Shown here: positions 1-9,259 of the stretch, in pieces
How positions within the stretch are numbered: position 1 is the stretch's first letter
How the letters are laid out: each line of letters begins with the position of its first letter
Origin: an uncultured Pelagibacteraceae bacterium
GTDB lineage: Bacteria > Pseudomonadota > Alphaproteobacteria > Pelagibacterales > Pelagibacteraceae
DNA length: 64,000 nt
Assembly: GCA_902605865.1 (NCBI GenBank)
Contig: CACLEJ010000004.1
Span: forward strand, 88,317 to 152,316
Direction of reading: 5' to 3'
The notes under the pieces: model-generated
What the model saw: the letters and a program-made list of their open reading frames with translations, nothing else
The model's database searches: none
What the model was told of the DNA's origin: nothing
Made by a program: the position numbers and the translations under genes

Positions 1-672
1 TCCCTTTAGATTTGCAGGGACTGCAATATCCATCATTTTTGGGTTAGCAAGATTAAGATTATCCATTATTTCAGCATATTCCTCTTTTGAACTGACTTGT
101 AATCGAGGGTTATTGTTCTTCTCACTACCAATTGTAGAATTTTTTTTCCCATTATAATCATGAGCAGGATAAACAAGTGTTTCATTAGGAAGTTTTAATA
201 GTTTACCAAACAAAGACTCATAAGCCTGATGAGCACTCCCATTTTGAAAATCTGTTCTACCTGTTCCATTAATTAAAAGTGTATCTCCTGTAAAAACTCT
301 ATCATTCATTAAGTAACTGTATGAACAATCTGTATGACCTGGCGTATAAATGGCTTTAAGTTCAATATTCTCGACATTTATATTCTCATCATCCTTTAAT
401 TTGATATCAATAACTTCAGATTTAGAGTTTTCACCCATTATACGAATACAATTTGTTCTTTGATTAAGCTCATTTAAGCCAGTTACATGATCTGCATGAA
501 TATGGGTATCAATTACCTTAACAAGTTTTAATTCTAAATTTTCTAAAACTTTTATGTATTCATCTGTGTGTTCTATTACAGGATCTATTATTAATGCCTC
601 ACGTCCTTTACCACTGGAAATAATATAAGTGTAAGTTGATGATTTAGTATCAAATAGTTGTTCAAAAATCAT
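1..672 (-). CDS. ETHE1-like persulfide dioxygenase (MBL fold), 3' end cut by window edge
   Basis: This gene is absent from the ORF track because its stop lies beyond the left edge; I translated about 224 residues from the ATG at 672. It shows the metallo-beta-lactamase iron site THIHADH (about residue 58), then PGHTDCSYSY and GDTLLINGTGRTDFQNG, the arrangement typical of ETHE1/persulfide dioxygenases rather than glyoxalase II. Family members oxidise glutathione persulfide to sulfite and glutathione with O2, using a mononuclear iron. It lies 35 bases downstream of the sulfide:quinone oxidoreductase on the same strand, so the pair probably forms a sulfide-to-sulfite operon. Only the C-terminal end is missing from view, so a rhodanese fusion there cannot be excluded. 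Confidence 0.85.
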   Translation of the reverse strand, partial: MIFEQLFDTKSSTYTYIISSGKGREALIIDPVIEHTDEYIKVLENLELKLVKVIDTHIHADHVTGLNELNQRTNCIRIMGENSKSEVIDIKLKDDENINVENIELKAIYTPGHTDCSYSYLMNDRVFTGDTLLINGTGRTDFQNGSAHQAYESLFGKLLKLPNETLVYPAHDYNGKKNSTIGSEKNNNPRLQVSSKEEYAEIMDNLNLANPKMMDIAVPANLKG

Positions 673-707
673 AATTATAAAATAATTAAAATTTTATAAA
701 ATTGAGA

Positions 708-1949
708 CTAATTTTCAATAGCTTTATGATTAGGCTTGCTCCATTCTTTTCCTTTAAACATCACATTCCATTGTAACCAAGGAAAAAGCTTTGATTTCAT
801 TTGCCAATATAAAGAACTAGGTTTTGTTGGGTCAAAAGGCAAACTTGGAGTTACTTTTCCACCATAACAAAATTCTGCTAACATAACTTTACCGTATGCA
901 ACTGTAAGAGGGCAGGCTCCATATCCATCATAAAGTCTATATGCTTCAGATGACTTATTGATATCTTTAATAATATTATGAGCCACTATTGGAGCTTGTT
1001 TTCTTACTGCTGCTCCTGTTTTAGCATTAGGCGCATTCATTACATCACCCAAACTGTAAATATTTTCATATTTAACATGTCTTAATGTTCCTTCTTTATG
1101 ATCTACATCAACCCATCCACCAGCATCAGCTAATGGGCTATTCTTAATAAAGTCAGGAGAAGTTTGAGGCGGTGTTACATGAATAAAATCAAATTTTTTT
1201 GTAACTTCTTTAGAATTTCCATCTTTATCTGACTGTTTGAATACAGCCTCTTTGGCCTCTCCGTTTACTGAAATTAAATTATGTTGAAAGCTTCTTTTAA
1301 TACCATACGAGTCACATATTTCATTTAAGGGGCCTTGAAAATGAGGCACACCAAAAATTACTGGTTTCGCACATAAAAATTCTAAATTACTATCTTTAAG
1401 AGCACCTTTTTTCTTTAAGTGATCAGCAGCTAAGTAAGCTATTTTTTGAGGAGCACCTGCACACTTAATTGGCATTGGGGGTTCGGTAAATAATAAATTT
1501 CCTCCCTGCAAATTCTTTAAACATTCCCAAGTATAAACAGCCATATCTGAACTATAATTAGTACAAACATTATTTTTTCCTAAAGTTTCCTTTAACCCTG
1601 CTACTCCATCAAAATTAATTTTTAAACCAGGACATACTACTAAGTAATCATATGAATATTCACCACTTGATGTCTTTACGGAGTTTGACTCTGGAGAAAA
1701 ACTTTCTGCATAATCTTTTATCCAATTTACATAACTAGGCATTACAGATGACATTGGTTTTATTGTGCTATTTACATCGTAAGCACCTGCTCCTACTAAA
1801 GTCCATGCTGCTTGATACAAAGACTTTTCCGAAGGTTCTATGATTGAAATTGATAAGTCAGACTTTAAACTTTTTAGTCTTGTTGCAACTGATATACCAG
1901 CGCATCCGCCACCGATAATCAAAATATTTGAGTGATTAGAGTTATTCAT
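708..1949 (-). CDS. sqr: Sulfide:quinone oxidoreductase, type II (SQOR-like)
   Basis: Membrane-associated flavoprotein that oxidises sulfide and passes electrons to ubiquinone. The N-terminal dinucleotide-binding motif GGGCAGISVATRL is followed by VVCPGLKINFDGV and KCAGAPQKIAYLA, the second carrying a candidate redox cysteine. The C-terminal stretch YDGYGACPLTVAYGKVMLAEF resembles the conserved end of mitochondrial SQOR (type II), including the second catalytic cysteine. The tracked ORF begins at 1988, but the MNNSNHSN start at 1949 sits just before the FAD motif and removes an unlikely leader. The downstream persulfide dioxygenase supports a role in detoxifying or using sulfide or thiol-derived persulfide. 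SQR is distinguished from flavocytochrome c by the cysteine pattern, so I am fairly sure. Confidence 0.85.
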   Translation of the reverse strand: MNNSNHSNILIIGGGCAGISVATRLKSLKSDLSISIIEPSEKSLYQAAWTLVGAGAYDVNSTIKPMSSVMPSYVNWIKDYAESFSPESNSVKTSSGEYSYDYLVVCPGLKINFDGVAGLKETLGKNNVCTNYSSDMAVYTWECLKNLQGGNLLFTEPPMPIKCAGAPQKIAYLAADHLKKKGALKDSNLEFLCAKPVIFGVPHFQGPLNEICDSYGIKRSFQHNLISVNGEAKEAVFKQSDKDGNSKEVTKKFDFIHVTPPQTSPDFIKNSPLADAGGWVDVDHKEGTLRHVKYENIYSLGDVMNAPNAKTGAAVRKQAPIVAHNIIKDINKSSEAYRLYDGYGACPLTVAYGKVMLAEFCYGGKVTPSLPFDPTKPSSLYWQMKSKLFPWLQWNVMFKGKEWSKPNHKAIEN

Positions 1950-2080
1950 ATTAAAAAATTTAGCACTTATAATCTGCTTAAGATACACGTCTTATAAGTT
2001 GTTTTTTCAAACTTAAATATCGTTGATAAACCTATTCAATAATTTATAATAGTTCTAATTAATTAAAAGGAGAGTAAAGA

Positions 2081-2740
2081 ATGTTAAAAATAAACAGTAT
2101 GTGTCCTGATTTTCAATGCAAAACTACAGAGGGAGATATCTCTTTTCATGAGTGGCTTGGAGATAGTTGGGGCGTATTATTTTCTCACCCAAAGGATTTT
2201 ACACCAGTTTGTACAACAGAATTAGGTTCATTAGGACAAATGAAAGCTGAGTTTGATGCAAGAAATGTAAAAGTAATCGGACTAAGTGTAGATGGAGTTG
2301 AGGATCACAAAAAATGGTTAGAGGATATCAAAGATGTATCTGGAACGATGCCTGATTATCCTATTATCGCTGACGAAGATTTAAAGGTTGCAAAACTTTT
2401 CAATATGTTAGAAGGCGATGCAGGAACAACTTCAATGGGAAGAACAGCAGTTGATAATGAGACTGTTAGAACTATTTTTGTTGTAAGACCAGATAAAAGA
2501 ATTGGTCTTTATTTAACTTACCCAATGGCTACAGGTAGAAATTTCCATGAAATTTTAAGAGCTATTGACTCAATGCAACTAACTGCAAAACATAGAGTTG
2601 CTACTCCAGCTAACTGGAAAAAAGGTGAAGATGTGGTTATTCTTCCTGCGGTAAAAGATGAAGAGGCCAAAAAAATATATCCAGATGGATGGGAAACAGT
2701 TAAGCCTTATTTAAGAAAAGTTCCAGATCCTACTAAGTAA
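2081..2740 (+). CDS. 1-Cys peroxiredoxin (Prx6 family)
   Basis: Thiol peroxidase reducing H2O2 and organic hydroperoxides. The active-site motif HPKDFTPVCTTELG places the peroxidatic cysteine at residue 44. The 219-residue length, with the long C-terminal domain containing ATPANWKKGEDVVILP, marks the Prx6/1-Cys class rather than the shorter AhpC class. A good ribosome binding site (aaggaga) precedes the ATG. It is transcribed divergently from the SQR gene, and the shared promoter region may tie peroxide defence to sulfur oxidation, though that is inference. A strong hairpin follows the stop. Confidence 0.9.
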   Translation: MLKINSMCPDFQCKTTEGDISFHEWLGDSWGVLFSHPKDFTPVCTTELGSLGQMKAEFDARNVKVIGLSVDGVEDHKKWLEDIKDVSGTMPDYPIIADEDLKVAKLFNMLEGDAGTTSMGRTAVDNETVRTIFVVRPDKRIGLYLTYPMATGRNFHEILRAIDSMQLTAKHRVATPANWKKGEDVVILPAVKDEEAKKIYPDGWETVKPYLRKVPDPTK

Positions 2741-2762
2741 CAAGGATTTTGGATTAATTTTA

Positions 2763-2796
2763 AATCTCAGTTCTGATAATAATTAGAACTGAGATT
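2763..2796. terminator. Bidirectional terminator between convergent genes
   Basis: A perfect 12-bp inverted repeat (aatctcagttct / agaactgagatt) with a 10-base loop lies between the convergent stops at 2740 and 2800. A-rich and T-rich flanks on both sides suit intrinsic termination in both directions. Confidence 0.85.
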
Positions 2797-2799
2797 AAA

Positions 2800-3498
2800 T
2801 TAAAACTTTTTATATTTTTTCATTGAAATATTTGCCAAAAGAAGATTTGGATCTATAAACACTTTAGATTGCTTTATTTTCTTAAAAGATTTGTAAGCAA
2901 ATATTGCAATTGGCAACTCAGTACATCCAAGAATTATTTTTTTACATTTAATTTTCATTAAGTAATTTACAGCTGGTCTAATTGCTTTTTCTGCTTCTTT
3001 AATTTTTCCCATTTTAACAAGCTTTATAGATTTATTTACTGAATTTTTTTGTAAATCTTTACTAGGACTTACTAAATTAAAATTTTTATCGAAATATTTA
3101 TTATAAACTTTAGTACTTAATGTAGCTTCAGTAGATAAAATACCAATTTTAGAATTTTTCTTACAATTTTTTGAAGTATCTAAGTAGACTTCTTTAGGCA
3201 TGCTAAGTATTGGTATTTTAACTTTTTTTCTTAAATCATCGTACCAATAATGAGCTGTGTTGCATGGCATTACTATGAATTTACAATTATTTTTTTGTAA
3301 CACTTTACAACCTTCAACAAGTGAATTTAAAACGTTGTAATATTTTTTTAAATTTTCTGGTCGTTTTGGAATGTTAGACTTATTATATAAAATAAACATT
3401 GGATATTGTTGATCAAGTTTGCCAGCGTTTATTTTCGCAAGTTTATTACAAAAATCTAACCCAGCCTGTGTCCCCATTCCCCCAAGAATACCAATCAT
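2800..3498 (-). CDS. Aspartate/glutamate racemase family protein
   Basis: Cytosolic, cofactor-independent amino-acid racemase fold. The N-terminus MIGILGGMGTQAG is the conserved start of the Asp/Glu racemase family. The two catalytic cysteines are visible in MPCNTAHYWYD (about residue 79) and ILGCTELPIAI (about residue 192), and the 232-residue length is normal. The GMGTQAG and CNTAHYW context resembles aspartate racemases more than MurI. Substrate is not certain; members also include hydantoin racemases. It is a single gene, convergent with the peroxiredoxin and divergent from the hydrolase at 3559. Confidence 0.8.
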   Translation of the reverse strand: MIGILGGMGTQAGLDFCNKLAKINAGKLDQQYPMFILYNKSNIPKRPENLKKYYNVLNSLVEGCKVLQKNNCKFIVMPCNTAHYWYDDLRKKVKIPILSMPKEVYLDTSKNCKKNSKIGILSTEATLSTKVYNKYFDKNFNLVSPSKDLQKNSVNKSIKLVKMGKIKEAEKAIRPAVNYLMKIKCKKIILGCTELPIAIFAYKSFKKIKQSKVFIDPNLLLANISMKKYKKF

Positions 3499-3558
3499 AA
3501 ATCTATTTTGAATTTTGTTTTAAAAGTTACAATATACAACTATATTTTATAAACAATT

Positions 3559-4311
3559 ATGCAAGATATTTATATTGATGATATTGGATCAGGATATCCA
3601 CTAGTTTTAGTTCATGGATATCTAGGATCATCAGAAATGTGGAAACTCCAAAAAGATTATCTGCATAAAAAATTTAGAATTATTGCACCAGCTTTACCAG
3701 GGTTTGGTGAAAGCTTTAATGCACAATCTTTAAATAGTATTAGTTTAATGGCTAAATTCATTATCCAACAAATTGATTTAAAAAATATAGATAAGTTTAA
3801 TTTAATGGGTCACTCGATGGGTGGAATGATAGTACAAGAAATTGCAAATCTATTTGGAGATAGAATTAATAAATTGATTTGTTTTGCTACTGGACCTATT
3901 GGTGACATTCCAGGAAGATTTGAACCTATAAATACATCCATCAAAAAATTAGGTGAGGAAGGAATTAAAGAACAAGTAAAAAGAATACCACCGAAGTGGT
4001 TTGTTGATGGAGATCAAGCTAAAAATTATTTTTTATGTGAAAATGCAGTTAAAAATACATCTGAAGAAACAGCACGTAACGCATTAATAGCTATGAGAGA
4101 TTGGAATGGATTAGAAAATTTAAAAAAAATAAAAAATAAAACTTTGATAATTTGGGGAGATAAAGACAAATCTTATAATTTTGAACAAGTCTCAACACTT
4201 AAAAACAATATTCCTAATTGTGATTTAAAAATATTTAAGAACTGCTGTCATAATGTACATCTTGAGCAGCCTCAGGAATTTAATCAAGTTGTAGAGGGTT
4301 TTCTAATTTAA
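3559..4311 (+). CDS. Alpha/beta-fold hydrolase
   Basis: Cytosolic serine hydrolase of 250 residues. It has the oxyanion-hole motif VLVHGYLGSSEMW, the nucleophile elbow GHSMGG (Ser about residue 86), the acid region TLIIWGDKD and a terminal catalytic His in CCHNVHLEQP. The layout matches small esterases or C-C bond hydrolases (MhpC/BioH-like), but the substrate cannot be told from sequence. It is followed by a 116-base gap before the betaine-type importer and is probably a separate unit. Confidence 0.8.
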   Translation: MQDIYIDDIGSGYPLVLVHGYLGSSEMWKLQKDYLHKKFRIIAPALPGFGESFNAQSLNSISLMAKFIIQQIDLKNIDKFNLMGHSMGGMIVQEIANLFGDRINKLICFATGPIGDIPGRFEPINTSIKKLGEEGIKEQVKRIPPKWFVDGDQAKNYFLCENAVKNTSEETARNALIAMRDWNGLENLKKIKNKTLIIWGDKDKSYNFEQVSTLKNNIPNCDLKIFKNCCHNVHLEQPQEFNQVVEGFLI

Positions 4312-4312
4312 T

Positions 4313-4331
4313 TGACCATTTTAGGCTTTTG
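4313..4331 (+). promoter_or_regulatory. Possible operator upstream of proX-like gene
   Basis: The run ccattttaggcttttg differs at one base from ccattttagtcttttg in front of the regulator gene at 23890. It lies about 100 bases upstream of the binding-protein start at 4428. It may be one of a set of sites shared with the regulator and tauA promoters. This is a match read by eye with no binding evidence. Confidence 0.35.
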
Positions 4332-4427
4332 CATAGCAGCATTTACTTTTTAGCTTATTAGAAATGTTGACTCTAAATTTAAAACAAAGTTAGATTTTAT
4401 TTTTAAAAATAACTAAATGGGGAAAAT

Positions 4428-5390
4428 ATGAACATAATCAAAAAAATTCTTTTAGCTGGAATAATCTCATTATTTGTACCAGTTTCAAGTTTTGCTGAAA
4501 AAGTAAAAATTGGTGATCCTGGTTGGACAGGAGCAACTGCAATTGCAAATTTACTTGCTGCTGTTGTTATTGATAAAATGGGTGGCGAGGCTGAGCTAGT
4601 CCCAGGAAACAATACTGCAATCTACGGAGCGATTGATAGAAGTAAAGGTGAAATCGAAGTTCACCCTGATATATGGCTACCAAATCAAGAAGCTTATACA
4701 AAAGATTTAGTACCAAAAGGAACTTTAAAATTAAGCAAAAATCCTTATGAAGGAAATCAAGGCTATTGTGTCTCCCAACAATTTGCAAAAAAAATGAATA
4801 TTACTGCAATAGAAGATTTGGGAAGACCAGAAGTTGTTAAAGCAATGGATAGTGATGGAAATGGAAAAGGTGAGTTTTGGATTGGTGCAGATGGTTGGGC
4901 TTCTGCAAATGTTAACCAGGTAAAACTTAGAGATTATAAACTTTACGATGCTGGTATAGAGCCAATAAGAGCTGCCGAGGCTGTAAAAAATGCTAGAGTA
5001 CTAGACTCAATAAAAAAAGGCGAGGGATATGCATTTTACTGTTACAAACCTCATGCTATTTGGGGAATGGCAGATGTAGTTATGCTTGAAGAGCCTAAAT
5101 TTGATCCTGCAAAATATAAAATGATACAACCAAAAGCTGATGCTGATTGGTATCAAAAATCATATGTAGCCTCTAAGGATGCTTTAAAACAAATTCAAAT
5201 TGGATGGGGAACTTCTTTAGAGAGCAAGTCTCCAGCAATTGTAGATTTTTTTAAAAACTTCCAAATTACTGCTGATGATGTTTCCTGGATGGCATATGAA
5301 GTTTCAGTCCAAAAAAGAGACCCAGGTGAAGTTGCAAGAGATTGGATGTCTAAAAATAAATCAACAGTTGACGGTTGGTTAGGTCTATAA
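4428..5390 (+). CDS. proX: Glycine betaine/quaternary amine ABC transporter, substrate-binding protein
   Basis: Periplasmic binding protein of an osmolyte importer. A signal peptide (MNIIKKILLAGIISLFVPVSSFAE) is followed by KVKIGDPGWTGATAIANLLAAVV, typical of the ProX/OpuAC family, and Trp residues (DPGWTG, ADGWAS, GMADVV region) could form the aromatic box for a quaternary ammonium or sulfonium group. It heads a binding protein-ATPase-permease order with a hairpin after the stop. In SAR11 such systems import glycine betaine and related compounds including DMSP; which ligand applies here is not shown by the sequence. Confidence 0.85.
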   Translation: MNIIKKILLAGIISLFVPVSSFAEKVKIGDPGWTGATAIANLLAAVVIDKMGGEAELVPGNNTAIYGAIDRSKGEIEVHPDIWLPNQEAYTKDLVPKGTLKLSKNPYEGNQGYCVSQQFAKKMNITAIEDLGRPEVVKAMDSDGNGKGEFWIGADGWASANVNQVKLRDYKLYDAGIEPIRAAEAVKNARVLDSIKKGEGYAFYCYKPHAIWGMADVVMLEEPKFDPAKYKMIQPKADADWYQKSYVASKDALKQIQIGWGTSLESKSPAIVDFFKNFQITADDVSWMAYEVSVQKRDPGEVARDWMSKNKSTVDGWLGL

Positions 5391-5411
5391 ATTAGACAAT
5401 TTAAATTTAAT

Positions 5412-5440
5412 TACCTGGCGACATATATAGTTGCCAGGTA
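5412..5440 (+). terminator. Attenuating hairpin between binding protein and ATPase genes
   Basis: Inverted repeat tacctggcgac / gttgccaggta (11 pairs, one G-U) with a 7-base loop, followed by a T-rich stretch. It lies 22 bases after the proX stop and 34 bases before the proV start, so it could protect the binding-protein transcript or terminate part of transcription. Confidence 0.7.
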
Positions 5441-5473
5441 TCATTTTCAATAATTTTAAGCTAAAATCTTTAT

Positions 5474-6526
5474 ATGGAAGCTGCCATACAAATCCAAAAT
5501 GTTTGGAAAATATTTGGAAACACATCTAAAGATGCGCTGGACGCTATTCAAAATAAAAAAATTACAAAACAACAGGCTCTAGAGGAATACAACTCAGTAA
5601 TTGGAGTTTCAGATGTTTCATTTGACGTAAAAAAAGGTGAAATATTTTGTGTAATGGGACTATCAGGTAGTGGGAAGTCTACATTGGTTAGACATATTAA
5701 TAGACTATTAGAACCAACATCAGGAAAAATATTAATAAACAATCAAGATGTCATGCAATTTGATCAAAAAAATCTTCAAGATCTCAGAAATCAAAAAATT
5801 GGTATGGTTTTTCAAAATTTTGCATTAATGCCCCATAGATCAGTTTTAGATAATATTGCTATGCCATTAGAAATTAGAGGAGTTAGTAAAAATGATAGAT
5901 TAGATGCAGCAAATAACATCTTAAATATCGTAGAATTACAAGGTTGGGGAAATAAATATGCTCACGAATTATCTGGAGGTATGCAACAAAGAGTAGGGTT
6001 GGCAAGAGCATTAGCTGCTGATCCTGAATTTTTGCTGATGGATGAACCCTTTAGTGCCTTAGATCCTCTTATTAGACGTCAACTTCAGACTGAATTTATT
6101 AAACTTTCAAAACAAATGAAAAAAACAACTGTATTTATAACTCATGATCTTGATGAAGCAGTAAGAGTTGGCCATAGAATAGCTATCATGAGAGATGGTA
6201 GTGTGGTTCAAATAGGCACTCCAGAGGAGATAGTTGTAAATCCTGCTGATGATTATGTTGCAGATTTTGTAAAAGGTATATCTAGACTAAAAGTCGTTCA
6301 GGCCAAAACTATTATGCAACCCTTAGATGATTATAAGAAAAATTTTGGAGAAAATGTTGACAATAACGAAAGAGTTAAGGAAAACGATATATTAAGTAAA
6401 CTTATTGAGACATCAGTATCAGAGAATAAACCAATTATAGTGCTTAACAATGACAACGAAGAAGTTGGAATTATTACACAGTCAGATTTGTTGAAAGCGG
6501 TTGTTGAAGGAAATGATAATGAATAA
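5474..6526 (+). CDS. proV: Glycine betaine/quaternary amine ABC transporter, ATP-binding protein
   Basis: Cytosolic ATPase of the osmolyte importer. Walker A is GLSGSGKST (about residue 62), the signature is LSGGMQQRVGLARAL, Walker B is FLLMDEPFSALD and the switch His is in FITHD. The N-terminal pre-domain (IQNVWKIFG, with QALEEYNSVIGVSDVSF) and a C-terminal CBS-like segment ending IIVLNNDNEEVGIITQSDLLKAV are hallmarks of ProV/OpuAA. CBS segments in this family sense ionic strength; only about one CBS repeat is visible. The gene overlaps the permease start by a few bases. Confidence 0.9.
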   Translation: MEAAIQIQNVWKIFGNTSKDALDAIQNKKITKQQALEEYNSVIGVSDVSFDVKKGEIFCVMGLSGSGKSTLVRHINRLLEPTSGKILINNQDVMQFDQKNLQDLRNQKIGMVFQNFALMPHRSVLDNIAMPLEIRGVSKNDRLDAANNILNIVELQGWGNKYAHELSGGMQQRVGLARALAADPEFLLMDEPFSALDPLIRRQLQTEFIKLSKQMKKTTVFITHDLDEAVRVGHRIAIMRDGSVVQIGTPEEIVVNPADDYVADFVKGISRLKVVQAKTIMQPLDDYKKNFGENVDNNERVKENDILSKLIETSVSENKPIIVLNNDNEEVGIITQSDLLKAVVEGNDNE

Positions 6527-8021
6527 GGAGATAAAAAATTTATCTAGGTCAGAATTAATCAAAAATTTTGTAATTACAAATCCAGATTATTATATTAAAG
6601 AATTTAAGAAAATTGGTAGCAAACCATCTTACTCTTTTTCTTTTAATTTATTTGCTGCATTATTCGGACCAATTTGGTTTGGGTTAAGAAATGTTTGGAA
6701 TTATGCCTTAACATTTTTAATTGTTGAAACATTTGCAGTTGTTCAGATCATAAGAGGATTATTTGGCAATATCACAAAAGATGCTTTAGAAAAAATTGAT
6801 AAAATTCAGTCCACGATTGATTTTAGAAATAAGCAACTGCAGTCAGCAATCGAAAATAATCCAGACAAGGTCGAAGTTTATGAAAGAGCAATAAAATCTC
6901 TTGAAAAGGCAATGAAAGAATATGTGGTAGACGTTCAAATAATTGAGGCTTCAGCAATATGGATTACAATATCAGGAATTACTTTATTAGTTTTTATTAA
7001 ACTTATTCAAGGTGTACTCGCCAATACAATTTTAGAGAAAAGATATTCAGAATGGCTATCCAATAAATTGATTAGCCCAGGAATGAAAACAAAAAACTAC
7101 TTGTTAAGCATTGGATTTACCATAGTCATAATGTTTTTTTCAGTTATTCATTACAGTTTCCCTGGTTTTTTTTCTATAATGAACGACTTTCCTACCCACC
7201 CAGAGATAAGACTTACATCCATAAAGTGGGTTGAAACAATTTTTGATTATGCTGTGATAAAGGGGGATGCAGTATTTACCGCAATAACTATTGGTATCAG
7301 ATCAGTTCTAGACTTTTTAGAACTTTTATTTGTTAAAACTCCGTGGATAGTAATTATAACCACTATTGTAGTTTTAACTGCTTTATCAGCAGGGATAAGA
7401 ACTGCAATTTACTCAGCTGGATTTTTAGCTTACATGGGTTTTTTAGGTTTTTGGGTTAAGGCAATGACAACACTTGCTTTGCTTGGAACAGCTGCAATTT
7501 TAAGTATTGCTATAGGAATACCTTTAGGAATTTATTGTGCGAGACGTCAAAGATTTTATTCAATGATAAGACCAATAATGGATTTTATGCAAACTATGCC
7601 TGCATTTGTATTTATGATTCCTGTTATTGCATTTTTTGGAACAGGGAAAGTTGCAGCTGTCATCATTACAATGATTTTTGGAGGAACACCTGTTGTAAGA
7701 CTTACAGTTTTAGGTTTAAGAGGAGTACCTGAGACTATAAGAGAAGCTGCAATAGCTTATGGAGCATCTAAATGGTATTTACTTAGAAAAGTTGATTTAC
7801 CTTTGGCAACCCCATCAATACTCGCAGGAGTAAACCAAACTGTGATGTTAAGCTTAGCGATGGTTGTAGTAGCATCATTAATAGGAGCTAAAGGCCTAGG
7901 ACAAGACGTGCTTGAGGCACTACAATATGCAAATGTAGGCCAAGGAATTTTAGCTGGTATTGCAATATTATTTGTTGCTTTAATATTGGACAGAGTCGTT
8001 CAAGGTAAGAAAAGAGTTTAA
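6519..8021 (+). CDS. proW: Glycine betaine/quaternary amine ABC transporter permease, N-terminally extended
   Basis: Inner-membrane permease. The C-terminal ~220 residues carry the BPD transport fold and the EAA loop (REAAIAYGASKWYLLRKVDLP), matching ProW. The first ~270 residues are an extension: a soluble start, two hydrophobic segments (FNLFAALFGPIWFGLRNVWNY), a charged helical stretch (about residues 90-150) and further membrane segments, making it much longer than enteric ProW (about 350). I chose ATG 6519 because gaagg lies at a better spacing than for ATG 6513; the tracked TTG at 6501 is unlikely. It overlaps the proV stop. Confidence 0.85.
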   Translation: MNKEIKNLSRSELIKNFVITNPDYYIKEFKKIGSKPSYSFSFNLFAALFGPIWFGLRNVWNYALTFLIVETFAVVQIIRGLFGNITKDALEKIDKIQSTIDFRNKQLQSAIENNPDKVEVYERAIKSLEKAMKEYVVDVQIIEASAIWITISGITLLVFIKLIQGVLANTILEKRYSEWLSNKLISPGMKTKNYLLSIGFTIVIMFFSVIHYSFPGFFSIMNDFPTHPEIRLTSIKWVETIFDYAVIKGDAVFTAITIGIRSVLDFLELLFVKTPWIVIITTIVVLTALSAGIRTAIYSAGFLAYMGFLGFWVKAMTTLALLGTAAILSIAIGIPLGIYCARRQRFYSMIRPIMDFMQTMPAFVFMIPVIAFFGTGKVAAVIITMIFGGTPVVRLTVLGLRGVPETIREAAIAYGASKWYLLRKVDLPLATPSILAGVNQTVMLSLAMVVVASLIGAKGLGQDVLEALQYANVGQGILAGIAILFVALILDRVVQGKKRV

Positions 8022-8028
8022 TACTCTA

Positions 8029-9195
8029 ATGAATAAAAATGTATGGTTGCTATTCGCTAGCAATGCATGTGCGTTTTCAGTTGCACCTGTAACAGTGTTT
8101 TTAAGTGGAATAATTGGATCTAGCATAAGCCCAATTAAATCCTTGTCGACTTTACCAATGTCGTTATCAATTGTAGGCACAGCTCTTTTTATAATAGCTG
8201 CTTCAAAAATAATGAGTATCACTGGTAGAAAAAAAGGCTTTATATTATCATCCATAACAAGCTCATTGTTTGCTTTACTGGCAGCCTATGCAGTGATGAA
8301 ACAAAATTTTATTCTTTACTCATTCTCATGCTTTTCACTTGGATTTGGGATGGCATTTGCTCATCAATATCGTTTTGCTGCTGCTGAAAGTGTAGATAAA
8401 AAACATGCTCCAAAGGCTATTTCCTTATTACTCTTTGCAGGAATTTTATCAGCTCTACTAGGTCCTAATCTAGCAAATCTTGGAAAGAGTATTATTTCAG
8501 AGGGTTTATATGTCGGCTCTTATCTATGTTTGTCATTATTAACTTTATCATCAATTATTTTTTTAGTTTTTTATAATGAAAAGAAAGTTACTGAGAAAAA
8601 AAAAATTTCAAGAGGAAGATCAATTTTAGAATTAATTTCCCAACCAAGGTTTCTTCAGGCATTAGTCTCCTCATCTTTTGCTTATGCAGTAATGTCTTTT
8701 TTAATGACCGCTACTCCAATAAGCATGCATATTAATGATAATATGTCTTTAAACAGCACCAGTTTTGTAATTCAATTACACATAATTAGCATGTTCCTGC
8801 CAGCATTAGTTACTGGAAATCTAATTAAAAAATTCGGACACAGCAAAATTATGTATTGTGGCGTATTATTTTTTATAATCACAATATTTCTGAGTTATCT
8901 TGATCAAACAGTTACAAACTATTTATTTTCATTAATATTTTTAGGTCTTGGATGGAATTTTCTATTTATATCAGGGACAAGCTTACTTGTAATAAATTAT
9001 AGAGAAGAAGAAAGGTTTAGAGCTCAAGGCTTTAATGATTTTATAGTTTTTTCAATTCAAGCTACTGCAAGTTTAACAGCAGGTGTTGTTTTAAGTTATA
9101 CTAGCTGGAAAACAATGAATATTCTTTGCATACCTTTTTTAATTATAATTATTTTTACAACACTAAGAGCAGATAGATTATCAAGAAAAGTTTAA
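8029..9195 (+). CDS. MFS transporter
   Basis: A 388-residue multi-pass inner-membrane protein. Hydrophobic segments run throughout, with a basic loop between helices 2 and 3 (MSITGRKKGFILS) as in the major facilitator superfamily, and a charged central loop (YNEKKVTEKKKISRGRS) splitting two halves of about six helices each. It starts 7 bases after the proW stop and is probably cotranscribed. Substrate is unknown; the operon context allows a role in osmolyte or metabolite export. Confidence 0.75.
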   Translation: MNKNVWLLFASNACAFSVAPVTVFLSGIIGSSISPIKSLSTLPMSLSIVGTALFIIAASKIMSITGRKKGFILSSITSSLFALLAAYAVMKQNFILYSFSCFSLGFGMAFAHQYRFAAAESVDKKHAPKAISLLLFAGILSALLGPNLANLGKSIISEGLYVGSYLCLSLLTLSSIIFLVFYNEKKVTEKKKISRGRSILELISQPRFLQALVSSSFAYAVMSFLMTATPISMHINDNMSLNSTSFVIQLHIISMFLPALVTGNLIKKFGHSKIMYCGVLFFIITIFLSYLDQTVTNYLFSLIFLGLGWNFLFISGTSLLVINYREEERFRAQGFNDFIVFSIQATASLTAGVVLSYTSWKTMNILCIPFLIIIIFTTLRADRLSRKV

Positions 9196-9259
9196 TTCTT
9201 ACAGGCCGTGTCAACTTGTAACAGATATTTCTTATTGTAAGATTATTTTAAAAGCATAT

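Noticed and set aside
4403-5742. Antisense ORFs 4403-4612, 4567-4788 and 5548-5742
   Set aside because: They lie opposite proX and proV, have no family signatures and read as shadow frames of strong genes.
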